DNA from: Oceanimonas sp052119705
GTDB lineage: Bacteria; Pseudomonadota; Gammaproteobacteria; Enterobacterales; Aeromonadaceae
NCBI RefSeq assembly: GCF_052119705.1
Contig: NZ_JBGQOP010000017.1
Coordinates: forward strand, 1 to 64,000
Length of the DNA stretch: 64,000 nt
Reading direction: 5' to 3'
Below are positions 44,434 through 52,359 of this stretch, in pieces (within the stretch, counting starts at the first letter, position 1; every line of letters begins with the position of its first letter). Made by a program: the position numbers and the translations under genes. A model generated the notes under the pieces. That model saw nothing but the letters and a program-made list of their open reading frames with translations. It ran no database searches and had not been told where the DNA came from.

Positions 44434-45390
44434 TTAATGTTGATGGACGTGTTGGCGCTGACCGCTTTTTAAAAACAAGTGCGTATCCGCATGGGCCATG
44501 TCGCAAGGTTCGCGCTCACATTGTAATGTGACATGGTGCAGTTGATGCTTATGAGCCAGGAGTTCACGGGCCGCCACTAATACTTGCTGCATATCCAGCT
44601 CAGGGATCACTAAGTGTGCCGTTAAGCTGGCCTTGCCACTGGTGAGCGCCCACACATGCAGGTCATGCACTTCTTGTACGCCCTCAAGTTGGCTTAAATC
44701 GGTATTTATTTTGTCCAAGTCCACGTTAGTCGGCACGCCTTCCAACAAAATATTCAGGCTAGCGCGCAGTAATATCCAAGTGCGCGGCAGCACCCAAAAA
44801 CCAATGGCCACCGCAATCACCGAATCTACCCATTGCCAGCCGGTGAACATAATCACCAGCGCACCGAGAATCACGCCCACAGAGCCGAGCGCATCACTCA
44901 GCACTTCAAGGTAGGCGCCGCGCACATTTAAGCTGTGTTGCTGGCCGCCTACCAGTAAGTACATAGCCAGCAAATTAACGCCTAGGCCAATGACGGCAAT
45001 CACCAGCATGGCCGTGGACTTGATCTCAGTCGGCTGTGCAAGGCGAAGCCAGGCTTCATACAAAATATAGAGTGCTACGGCAAACAGCAGTAAGGCGTTG
45101 AAGGCCGCTGCTAAAATCTCAAACCTATGATAACCAAAGGTGCGCTTTTGATCGGCGGGGCGCTTGGCAATTTGGATGGCTGCCAGCGCTATGGCCAGCG
45201 CTGCGGTATCGGTAAACATATGTGCCGCATCAGAAAGCAGGGCCAAGCTTTGGCTGAGTAAGCCGCCAATCACCTCAATAATTAAGAAGCTGCTCGTAAG
45301 CCCTAAGGCCCACCACAGCCGTTTACTGTGATTGTCTGTGGGCATCCCATGCTGATGGCTATGGCTATGGCTATGGCTATGTTCACTCAT
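44434..45390 (-). CDS. Cation diffusion facilitator (zinc exporter)
   Basis: A 318-aa inner-membrane metal/proton antiporter of the ZitB/CzcD branch. It has six helices. Metal-site residues are in LSDAAHMFTD (TM2) and LEVLSDALGS (TM5). A His-Ser repeat at the N-terminus (HSHSHSHSHQHG), encoded by a short GGCTAT-type repeat, and a His-rich C-terminus (QRQHVHQH) fit zinc handling. The cytosolic C-terminal domain (EVHDLHVWALTSGKASLTAHLVI) is typical. A ZntB-like channel lies 6 kb away. Confidence 0.92.
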   Translation of the reverse strand: MSEHSHSHSHSHQHGMPTDNHSKRLWWALGLTSSFLIIEVIGGLLSQSLALLSDAAHMFTDTAALAIALAAIQIAKRPADQKRTFGYHRFEILAAAFNALLLFAVALYILYEAWLRLAQPTEIKSTAMLVIAVIGLGVNLLAMYLLVGGQQHSLNVRGAYLEVLSDALGSVGVILGALVIMFTGWQWVDSVIAVAIGFWVLPRTWILLRASLNILLEGVPTNVDLDKINTDLSQLEGVQEVHDLHVWALTSGKASLTAHLVIPELDMQQVLVAARELLAHKHQLHHVTLQCEREPCDMAHADTHLFLKSGQRQHVHQH

Positions 45391-45587
45391 GAGTCATCCT
45401 TATGATGGCCGATGCAGACCGTTAATATCACTGCAGACTGCAGCACTTATCGCTATTTTCTTGTATATGCCTGGTATCTAGCGCGCATGCACTCAGTAAT
45501 ATCATTATTAAAGTAACGAATAAAGGCTGTGAATTTTTGCTAAATTAGAGGCGTGAAAATCGGAGTTCATTAACCTAAAGGATTCTT

Positions 45588-46112
45588 ATGCGCGACTTAC
45601 GGTTAGGTGTGTTGGCTTTATTAGCGGTTTTATTGACGGGTTGTACTGGTAAGCCGGAGGGCGTGACGCCGGTAACAAACTTTGATGCCCAGCGCTACTT
45701 GGGCACTTGGTATGAAATTGCCCGTCTTGATCATTCCTTTGAACGGGGGCTCGAGCAAGTAGCCGCCGAGTATAAGATGCGTGATGACGGTGGTATTCGG
45801 GTGCTCAATCGCGGGGTGGATGCAAGCAGTGGCGAGCCTAAAGAGGCGGAAGGTAAAGCCTATTTCGTGAATAATCCCAGTGAAGCGCATCTTAAAGTCT
45901 CTTTTTTCGGTCCGTTTTATGGATCTTATGTGGTGTTTGAATTGGACGACGCTTATCAATATGCGTTCGTGGCAGGCTACAACCACGACTACTTATGGTT
46001 GCTCGCGCGCACCCCGACCATAAGCCCGGAACTTAAGGCTCAGTTTGAAGCGAAAGCCAAGGCGTTAGGTTTTGCTACCGAGCAGCTTATTTGGGTAAAA
46101 CAATTGCCCTAA
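45588..46112 (+). CDS. blc: Outer-membrane lipocalin Blc
   Basis: A 174-aa lipoprotein. The signal peptide ends in the lipobox LLTGC, with C19 the lipidated residue. The lipocalin signature GTWYEIARLDHSFERG and the strands GYNHDYLWLLARTP and LIWVKQ follow. Blc binds lysophospholipids and other lipids at the outer membrane under envelope stress. A clear AAAGGA precedes the start. Monocistronic. Confidence 0.93.
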   Translation: MRDLRLGVLALLAVLLTGCTGKPEGVTPVTNFDAQRYLGTWYEIARLDHSFERGLEQVAAEYKMRDDGGIRVLNRGVDASSGEPKEAEGKAYFVNNPSEAHLKVSFFGPFYGSYVVFELDDAYQYAFVAGYNHDYLWLLARTPTISPELKAQFEAKAKALGFATEQLIWVKQLP

Positions 46113-46222
46113 GCCCCAGCCTTGGGTTTTATGGGTGGCTTTGCGTTATTTGATGGTTTATCGTAATGCGCTAATGAACGTATATATTACGAATTAAAAA
46201 TAATTAATATTAGGAGCAAATA

Positions 46223-46684
46223 ATGCTGAAAAAAGTTGCGCTGTTAGTGGTTGGTGGCGTATTCGCTAGCTCTGCATTCGCCCAAGCTGAATTATTTAAA
46301 CCAGAAGACTTGGTTAAATATCGCCAGTCCATCTATCAAGTTATGAGCGCCCAAGTAAAAGTGATAGGTGCCATGGCCAAGGGTGAAACTGAGTTTGACG
46401 CCAAGGAATTTCATGAACGCACCTTAAACATGGCCAACGTGGCTAAATTGCTAGGTGAGACCTATGTGCCAGCCACTCAGGGCGTGAAAGACAGCAATAT
46501 GCTGCCTGCTGCTTGGGATGATCGGGAAGGCATGGGCAACAAAGGTAAAGCTTTTGGTAGTGCTTTGCAGGAGCTGGTTGCCGCGTCAGGAGAGCCTGGT
46601 TTTGATAGAAAAGCCGCCCAACCTGCCGTCGGTAAAATGCTGAAGACCTGTAAAGCTTGTCACGACGATTACCGCGCCGACTAA
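46223..46684 (+). CDS. Cytochrome c' (c556 type)
   Basis: A 153-aa periplasmic c-type cytochrome. The signal peptide MLKKVALLVVGGVFASSAFA is followed by a four-helix body and a C-terminal haem site CKACH. The haem attachment at the extreme C-terminus and the spacing fit cytochrome c'. Such proteins bind NO or pass electrons. It stands just before a cytochrome b561-YceI pair. AGGAG lies seven bases before the start. Confidence 0.92.
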   Translation: MLKKVALLVVGGVFASSAFAQAELFKPEDLVKYRQSIYQVMSAQVKVIGAMAKGETEFDAKEFHERTLNMANVAKLLGETYVPATQGVKDSNMLPAAWDDREGMGNKGKAFGSALQELVAASGEPGFDRKAAQPAVGKMLKTCKACHDDYRAD

Positions 46685-46937
46685 GACGCGCTTTATATAT
46701 ATGTTGAAAGGAGCCTAAGGGCTCTTTTTTATTGGGTATTTAAAATGCATGTTTTAAAAATTGCGCGCCATCATAAATAATGCTTTTGATATTAGTGATA
46801 TAGGCCGTTAGATGCTAAACATAAGCAGGCTGCATATTTAGATTGCGATAAATCTGGGGTATTTGATAGGTGCTGTTATTGGATCGCATCGTTCGAAGCT
46901 CAGTCAGAATACGGTAAGAATTTCAGAGGTACATCAG

Positions 46938-47459
46938 ATGCAAAAATATGCAATTTCAATGCGCATCTTGCATTGGTTGACCGGGCTTATGGTTATCGGG
47001 CTATTCGCCGTTGGCCTGTGGATGCGTAACTTAAGCTATTACGACTCTCTCTATCAAGTGCTGCCGTTTTGGCATAAAAGCGTGGGCTTTTTGTTGCTGT
47101 TGTTAGTGCTGCTGCGATTAGTCGTGCGTTTCTCAACTCAACGACCGCCAGCCTTAAGCAGCCATCAGCCATGGGAGCGTATGCTGGCAAGTGCAACCGT
47201 ATGGCTGCTTTATGGACTAATGTTTTGTTTATTTATTAGTGGTTATTTAATCGCTACCGCCGATGACAGGCCCGCCCCATTCTTTGGCTGGTTTGATGTT
47301 CCTGTGTTGATTAAGGCTTTTGCCAACCAAGAAGATGTGGCCGGTTTATGGCATGAATATGCTGGATGGGTCTTAATTGGCTTATCTGGGCTACACGCTT
47401 TAGCCGCGCTCAAGCACCATTTCTTAGATAAAGATGTCACCCTCAAGCGTATGCTTTAA
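46938..47459 (+). CDS. Cytochrome b561 (YceJ-type)
   Basis: A four-helix di-heme membrane cytochrome, 173 aa. The ATG at 46938 has AGAGG upstream. Longer in-frame starts add a non-membrane extension with no ribosome site. Heme-ligand candidates are in ILHWLTG, FWHKSVG, LWHEYAG and LSGLHALAALKHH. The downstream YceI gene follows after 28 bp, the same b561-YceI order as yceJ-yceI in E. coli. Confidence 0.9.
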   Translation: MQKYAISMRILHWLTGLMVIGLFAVGLWMRNLSYYDSLYQVLPFWHKSVGFLLLLLVLLRLVVRFSTQRPPALSSHQPWERMLASATVWLLYGLMFCLFISGYLIATADDRPAPFFGWFDVPVLIKAFANQEDVAGLWHEYAGWVLIGLSGLHALAALKHHFLDKDVTLKRML

Positions 47460-47487
47460 TTACGCAGTCTATTTCAAGGAGAGAATA

Positions 47488-48063
47488 ATGAAAAAAACGC
47501 TGATTGCCGCCGCTATCATGTTGATGGCGAGCCCAGCTTTCGCCGCCCCAGAAAATTATGTGGTTGATACCGAAGGCATGCATGCCTCAATTAACTTCAA
47601 GATAAATCACCTAGGTTATAGCTGGGTAGTGGGTCGTTTTAACGACTTTAAAGGCAGCTTCGTGTTTGATGAAGATGATGTGGCCAACAACAGCGTGGCT
47701 ATCACCATTAACACCAGTAGCGTGGACAGTAACCATGCAGAGCGTGATCGTCACGTGCGCAGCAAAGACTTTTTAGACGTGAAGCGGTTCCCTGAAGCCA
47801 GCTTTAAGAGCACCAGTGTGACTCAAGGTGAGGATGCAGGCGAGTATCAAGTTAAGGGCGACTTAACGCTGCACGGTGTGACTAAGCCGGTGGCGTTTGA
47901 AATTGAAGAAGTGGGGGCAGGTAAGGATCCTTGGGGCGGTTATCGTCGCGGTTTCGAAGGCGAAATGACGCTTAAGCCCAGTGATTTTGGCATTGATTAC
48001 GATCTAGGCCCGGCTGCCGCCACCATGGAGTTGGAGTTTATTCTGGAAGGCGTGAAGCAATAA
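47488..48063 (+). CDS. yceI: YceI-family periplasmic lipid-binding protein
   Basis: A 191-aa lipocalin-like protein with signal peptide MKKTLIAAAIMLMASPAFA. AAGGAGAG lies before this ATG. YceI hallmarks are MHASINFKINHLGYSW, RFNDFKGSFVFDE, RDRHVRSKDFLDVKRFP and GDLTLHGVTKPV. Family members bind polyisoprenoid chains such as ubiquinone-like lipids. Pairing with a b561 cytochrome suggests quinone or isoprenoid redox work in the envelope. Confidence 0.94.
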   Translation: MKKTLIAAAIMLMASPAFAAPENYVVDTEGMHASINFKINHLGYSWVVGRFNDFKGSFVFDEDDVANNSVAITINTSSVDSNHAERDRHVRSKDFLDVKRFPEASFKSTSVTQGEDAGEYQVKGDLTLHGVTKPVAFEIEEVGAGKDPWGGYRRGFEGEMTLKPSDFGIDYDLGPAAATMELEFILEGVKQ

Positions 48064-48099
48064 AAGAAAGCTGTCAGCGATAAGCCGGAAGCTGTAAGT

Positions 48100-48131
48100 A
48101 AAACACCGAGCCTGATGCTCGGTGTTTTTTT
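48100..48131 (+). terminator. Terminator of the b561-yceI operon
   Basis: Hairpin AAACACCGAG, loop CCTGATG, CTCGGTGTTT with seven T on the + strand, about 37 bp after the yceI stop. Confidence 0.9.
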
Positions 48132-48169
48132 GTGCGCTTATCTTGGGCTGATCGCTGCTGGCTTATTAC

Positions 48170-48847
48170 CTAGAGATAATAAAACAAATACCAAGTCGGT
48201 AGTGCCGCCAGCGGCAGTGTCACCACGAAACGCCCCCATGGAAAAGCCGTGTGCTTAGGCAGTGCATCGGCCACACGCTCGGGCGCCACGCACTTATGAC
48301 CGGTAACCATGGCTTTGACTAACGCCTCACCCCGGATGCGATAAGCCACTATGGCCAATATATGCAGGCCGACTATCAATAAAATGCCGTAATAAAACCA
48401 ACTCTTATGCAGAAAGGTCATTAAACCGGCGGTGGCATTTGATACATGCTTATAGAGAGGGCCTTCATAAAAAATATCGTCGCTGCTAAATAAGCCACTG
48501 GTTAACTGAAACAGTAAGGTGGCTAAGATTATCAGTACCATAATGCCGCCCACGGGATTATGGCTGAGGTAAATAGGCTTATTGGGTTTAGCGCTGGCCA
48601 AGAAATAGCGAAAAATATGCTTGGGGTGATAGATAAAATGGCTAAAACGCGCATAAGGCGTGCCCAAAAAACCCCAAATAATACGATAACTCAGTAACGC
48701 GAGCAGGGCTTGTGCGAACAGCATATGCTGTTCCATATCTTCGCCTGCGGAGCGCCAAAGCAAGAATAGTAGTAGAGGCAAGCTCCAGTGAAAAACTCGA
48801 ATCGACCAATCCCAAACTTTAATGGGGCTAGAGTGTGAGCCGCTCAT
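48170..48847 (-). CDS. Cytochrome b561-like membrane protein (hydrogenase cytochrome-b type)
   Basis: A 225-aa inner-membrane b-type cytochrome. The opening VWDWSIRVFHWSLPLLLF, a second histidine-bearing helix (FLHKSWFYYGILLIVGLHILAIVAYR) and the SHNPVGGIMVLIIL stretch fit the family that receives electrons via c-type cytochromes. In many proteobacteria such a gene is next to a cytochrome c' gene, as nearly here, with the intervening b561 and yceI. It converges with yceI. Confidence 0.88.
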   Translation of the reverse strand: MSGSHSSPIKVWDWSIRVFHWSLPLLLFLLWRSAGEDMEQHMLFAQALLALLSYRIIWGFLGTPYARFSHFIYHPKHIFRYFLASAKPNKPIYLSHNPVGGIMVLIILATLLFQLTSGLFSSDDIFYEGPLYKHVSNATAGLMTFLHKSWFYYGILLIVGLHILAIVAYRIRGEALVKAMVTGHKCVAPERVADALPKHTAFPWGRFVVTLPLAALPTWYLFYYL

Positions 48848-48960
48848 GTATCTATTCTCCAGTGAACTGAGTGGAGGCCATTTTACCCTGAGCCAGATGT
48901 TTATTTAAGTAAATGCTTAAATTGATAAGTCGGCTGATGTTAAGGCGCGACATGAGATGT

Positions 48961-48986
48961 AAAAAATCCCGACCAAGGCCGGGACT
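48961..48986 (-). terminator. Terminator of the lipoprotein gene
   Basis: Hairpin GTCCCGGC / GGTCGGGA with short loop and a run of six T on the - strand, about 30 bp after the stop of the gene at 49015. Confidence 0.75.
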
Positions 48987-49014
48987 TTACTCACACCACG
49001 TACTTATAACTGAC

Positions 49015-49692
49015 TTAGTTAGCGGGTGCGGGCTGCTTTAATTTAACGAGTGCCTGCTCTAAACCTTGGCGAAACTGGTTGCGGGTTAGCGCATCAATTT
49101 CTGACCATTTGTCCTTAGGAGCAAAGTCTACCGTGCTTTCGGTGAGTACATTTTTACTCTGCAGTGCAATCCAACGCGCATCGTAGTTACGGGTTTGCTC
49201 AGCATCCCATTCTAGCGTCTGGTTGACTATGGCTTGAAGACGCTCAGGGTTGCTCATGGAGTAAGGCGTGATCTTGGCGCCAAAGCGCTGGTTGAGCTGG
49301 CTCACTGCTGCATGCGCAGTTTCATCACCGGATTTATTGGCATCACTGCGGGCTCGTAGTTGTGCCGCGTAAAACCAAAAGGTCGCCTGATCTTGATAGT
49401 CGTTATCAAACATAATGGCTGAAATTAAATACAACACAGGCGGCGCATAATCGTTAGGCGCTTTTAAGATGGTATTAATGGTTTCGCCCTTGCCACTCGT
49501 AATGGCATCCATGGCTTGCTGAGACTTAGAGATGTCAATTTGGGCAAATTCGCCTTTCGGTTCTATTTTATCTGATGCGTTATTGGCAGCATTTTGACTA
49601 CTTTGTTTGTTGGTGTTGTTTGCCGTATCCGAAGGAGTTTGGCTAGAGCAGGCGGCCAAGAAGGCGCAAAGTAGTAGCGGATATAATTTCAT
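49015..49692 (-). CDS. Lipoprotein of unknown function
   Basis: A 225-aa protein with a lipoprotein signal (MKLYPLLLCAFLAAC, C15 lipidated), then a low-complexity Asn/Ser linker to about residue 45. The folded part is helical (QAMDAITSGKGETINTILK, PPVLYLISAIMFDNDYQDQATFWFYAAQLRAR), which could be a short TPR/SEL1-like arrangement. I do not recognise the family. Confidence 0.7.
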   Translation of the reverse strand: MKLYPLLLCAFLAACSSQTPSDTANNTNKQSSQNAANNASDKIEPKGEFAQIDISKSQQAMDAITSGKGETINTILKAPNDYAPPVLYLISAIMFDNDYQDQATFWFYAAQLRARSDANKSGDETAHAAVSQLNQRFGAKITPYSMSNPERLQAIVNQTLEWDAEQTRNYDARWIALQSKNVLTESTVDFAPKDKWSEIDALTRNQFRQGLEQALVKLKQPAPAN

Positions 49693-49773
49693 CGGTAAAC
49701 CTCATGTATTAATAATGTATTCAGCAAAGCGGTAAATTAAGCTCAGGTCAAGAACAATAACATGAATTAAGCG

Positions 49774-50115
49774 CTATTTAGGCGACTCAACAGCTTGCTT
49801 GAGGCCTGTCTTGGCTGTATTTGGTTGTTGCTGCCAAAATAAATAAATATCTTGTCGGTAGGCAACTGGGATACTGTGCGAACAAATTAGTACAATCAAA
49901 CCGTCTTTTTTGAGGCCACGAATACTGCCTTTAATGCTGCGCATGTCGAGTGTGAGTTGCCGACAAAATTGTAGCAAAACAGCCGGTGGCTGGCCGCTGA
50001 TCACCGTCAGCTGCGTATCTTGTAAACGAATACGAAAGCTCTCTTGGCGCCGGCGCAACACATGCAGCAGGGCAAATAAAATAAGCGCAATACACAATAC
50101 ACTGCTGAACATCAT
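49774..50115 (-). CDS. DUF3634 family small membrane protein
   Basis: A 113-aa protein. The start at 50115 has CAAGG upstream. A further upstream ATG is weaker. One N-terminal helix (MMFSSVLCIALILFALLHVL) is followed by a basic stretch and a cytosolic domain with VISGQPPAVLLQFCRQL and GSIRGLKKDGLIVLICSHSIP, which fits DUF3634. Function unknown. Confidence 0.65.
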   Translation of the reverse strand: MMFSSVLCIALILFALLHVLRRRQESFRIRLQDTQLTVISGQPPAVLLQFCRQLTLDMRSIKGSIRGLKKDGLIVLICSHSIPVAYRQDIYLFWQQQPNTAKTGLKQAVESPK

Positions 50116-50183
50116 CTCATCCTTGAAAACAGCATTCCATGACCAGATGATGACAGTTTGCACCTTAAAGGCAAGTAACGCTC

Positions 50184-51353
50184 ATGATGCAGCCCTTAAA
50201 AATTCGTCTGGCGACATTTAACGTCGCGCTGGACAGAAGTCGACCGGGGCAGCTAGCTGCAGAGTTAGCCGCAGGATCCTCTCAGGCTCGTCATCTCGCG
50301 CATATTCTGCAACGGATCCGGCCCGATATACTGCTATTAAATGAATTTGATCATGATGGTGAGTCGGCCTGCGACGCGCATTTAACCCAGTTTTGCCAAG
50401 ATTATGTGGCGGTCGGCGAGCAGGGCATAGACTATCCGCATCGTTATTTAGTGCCGACCAACACCGGTGCGTTGGCGCCCCTTGTTTTGAATAGAGAAGA
50501 GTTAAACAGAGAGTTTTTAAATCCAGATAAAGCGTCGTTACACGGCGAGATCTCGCCCTGCTTGCCCCAAGATGGCTTAGGATTTGGTGCCTTTCATGGT
50601 CAGTATGCGATGGCGGTATTATCGCGCTTTCCATTGTTGTTTGAGCAGATGCGCAGCTTTCGCCACTTTTTATGGCGCGATATGCCAGACGCTAAGTTGC
50701 CGCAAACCGAGCAGGGTAGTTACTACCGAAAACCTGTGCTCGATATCTTGCCGCTGTCTTCTAAAAACCACCTCGACTTGCCGGTATTGCTGCCCAACGC
50801 ACGAGTGTTGCATCTGCTAGCCAGTCATCCTGCACCGCCTATAGATGAGGGGCTTGAGCGACGTAATAGCTGCCGTAATCATGATGAGTTGCGGCTCTGG
50901 CATGACTACATTCGGCCTGAACAGAGTGGCTACTTGTATGATGATGCGGGTAAGAAAGGCGGTTTAGCAACCGGCAGTGACTTTGTGATCTTGGGTGATT
51001 TAAATGCCGATCCACTCGATGGTGATGGTTACCAAAGTGCCATACAAAGGTTGTTGCAAGAGCCCCTGCTAAATCGCGCCGTGGCTTTGGGCGAACTGCG
51101 GCCCGCTGCCAGAGGCGGTTTTGCGCTCAAATTGCGTCAACCCCGCCAAGGATCACCTAAGTATTGGACCCATAACCAAGGGTTGCGGCTGGATTATGTC
51201 TTACCCAGTGTCGGGCTTAATGCCGTCGCCAGCGGAGTGTATTGGCCGGCGCCCAGTAACGTTGATGCCGAGCTGTTTTGGAATACGCGGGGTTGGCCTA
51301 AGCGGCGCGCCAGCTCAGATCACCGCATCGTATGGGTCGACCTCGAACTCTAG
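50184..51353 (+). CDS. Endonuclease/exonuclease/phosphatase-family hydrolase
   Basis: A 389-aa metal-dependent phosphoesterase of the EEP fold. Active-site parts are LATFNVALD (start), LLLNEFDHDG (metal glutamate), LASHPAPP (histidine), VILGDLNADPLDGDG (Asp/Asn) and ASSDHRIVWVDLEL (Asp-His at the C-terminus). A large insertion lies in the middle (about 85-205). No signal peptide is visible, unlike many relatives of this length. The true start could lie elsewhere, but no better ATG is present. Substrate unknown. Confidence 0.83.
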   Translation: MMQPLKIRLATFNVALDRSRPGQLAAELAAGSSQARHLAHILQRIRPDILLLNEFDHDGESACDAHLTQFCQDYVAVGEQGIDYPHRYLVPTNTGALAPLVLNREELNREFLNPDKASLHGEISPCLPQDGLGFGAFHGQYAMAVLSRFPLLFEQMRSFRHFLWRDMPDAKLPQTEQGSYYRKPVLDILPLSSKNHLDLPVLLPNARVLHLLASHPAPPIDEGLERRNSCRNHDELRLWHDYIRPEQSGYLYDDAGKKGGLATGSDFVILGDLNADPLDGDGYQSAIQRLLQEPLLNRAVALGELRPAARGGFALKLRQPRQGSPKYWTHNQGLRLDYVLPSVGLNAVASGVYWPAPSNVDAELFWNTRGWPKRRASSDHRIVWVDLEL

Positions 51354-51448
51354 GCTTATAGCCTGTCTCTTAGTCACATCTTTTTGTTGTGCTTAATGGC
51401 GATATCAGGCAGCGCGACCGCTCCTCCGACTCATCGTAGATTAAGGCC

Positions 51449-51608
51449 ATCTTTGCTGGATAACGGCTGCGAATATTCACCGGATATTTGGTCCATTACC
51501 CAGCAAAGATACACGCAGCAAGCTGCCCATTAGGGCTCAAGCCGCGCCATCTGACTGCCAATGGCGGGAATGTCGAGACGGCAGGAGTATTTATCGGCCT
51601 TGGCGCGG
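51449..51608. repeat. Two-hairpin intergenic element, copy B
   Basis: Hairpin 1 has an 11-bp perfect stem (ATCTTTGCTGG at 51449-51459, CCAGCAAAGAT at 51500-51510) around a loop containing CTGCGAATATTCACCGGAT. Hairpin 2 has an 8-bp stem (CCGCGCCA at 51542-51549, TGGCGCGG at 51601-51608) around a 51-base loop containing GCCAATGGCGG, TGTCGAGA and GCAGGAG. The loops match those of copy A at 27.7 kb in order and sequence, while both stems are different. Confidence 0.75.
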
Positions 51609-51798
51609 ATGGTCGGCTGAGCCGACGCTCTCTGCCTTTCTGTCTGCATAAGAGCTTGCTGTTGTAGGAATACGGGTTAAGTAGAACGGTATAACTGATG
51701 TGGAACAGAACTTTTTTTACCACGGAAAAGAGCACTCTTTGTTTACGAGAGTCACGGGCGCAGTTCACGTGCGACAAAAGATAAATGCCTTTATGGTA

Positions 51799-52087
51799 CC
51801 TGATTACGTATGAACTTCAGCCATGATGCGCGTTGTTTTGGTTTGTCTTTTGTAGCAGCCCGTCTCTTTAATAAAGAGGACTTCGGCTGGCCAGCTTTGC
51901 TAGCTGTTATTGAGGTTTAGATTTAGACCAAAACACTAAACCGGGCCGAATAAATTGGCCCCTACAAGGTCAAAACACCAAACTGAGTCCCATATTCTTA
52001 CCGAAAATACGAGTCGTTTCATGTATCTTTTTGAATTTATTGATGATTAGTTTACTGAAACATGGCTGAGCTTTGTTGGTAATCAGT
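51799..52087 (-). mobile_element. MITE-like element, copy C (inverted)
   Basis: A non-coding element of about 289 bp, in opposite orientation to copies A and B. Ends on the + strand are CCTGATTAC (51799-51807) and GTAATCAG (52079-52086). The flanking direct repeat TTATGGTA is exact over 8 bp (51791-51798 and 52088-52095), and a ninth base also matches. It is nearly identical to copy B except for an internal segment, where it instead carries 'cgtctcttTAATaaagagg' as in copy A. The insertion lies at the edge of an 11-bp hairpin arm (52091-52101). Confidence 0.85.
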
Positions 52088-52359
52088 TTATGGTAAGAGC
52101 TCGTCGGCTGCTGACCTAGTGGTTAGCTCTTACCATTGATGGTCACTTTCGGATCTTATCACTATTTTTCCGTGTTCTTCCGTGACTCTCGTAACAAAGA
52201 GTCGTGGCAGATAAGGTTCTAGTTTTTAAAGGCAAATTGACTGAAAATTCCACAGAAGTTATGAGCTACTACTTAGCGCGTTGGCGGAGGTAAGCCTACG
52301 GCCTCTTAGTGTCTTACATACTTGTGACTAAGTGACAGGCTGACGGCTTACCGCTGCCG

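Larger units (their letters stand above)
51354..52359. other. 1-kb gene-free repeat cluster
   Basis: Between the convergent EEP and AsmA genes there is no plausible gene. It holds the two-hairpin element (51449-51608), a GTCGGCTGAGCCGAC hairpin (51612-51626), an inverted 'ccgtg' segment (51715-51765), MITE copy C (51799-52087), an 11-bp hairpin (52091-52101 with 52125-52135), and a 'tcactatttttccgtgttcttccgtg' type stretch (52155-52185, only partly quoted elsewhere). A related form of that stretch recurs near 58731. Confidence 0.75.
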
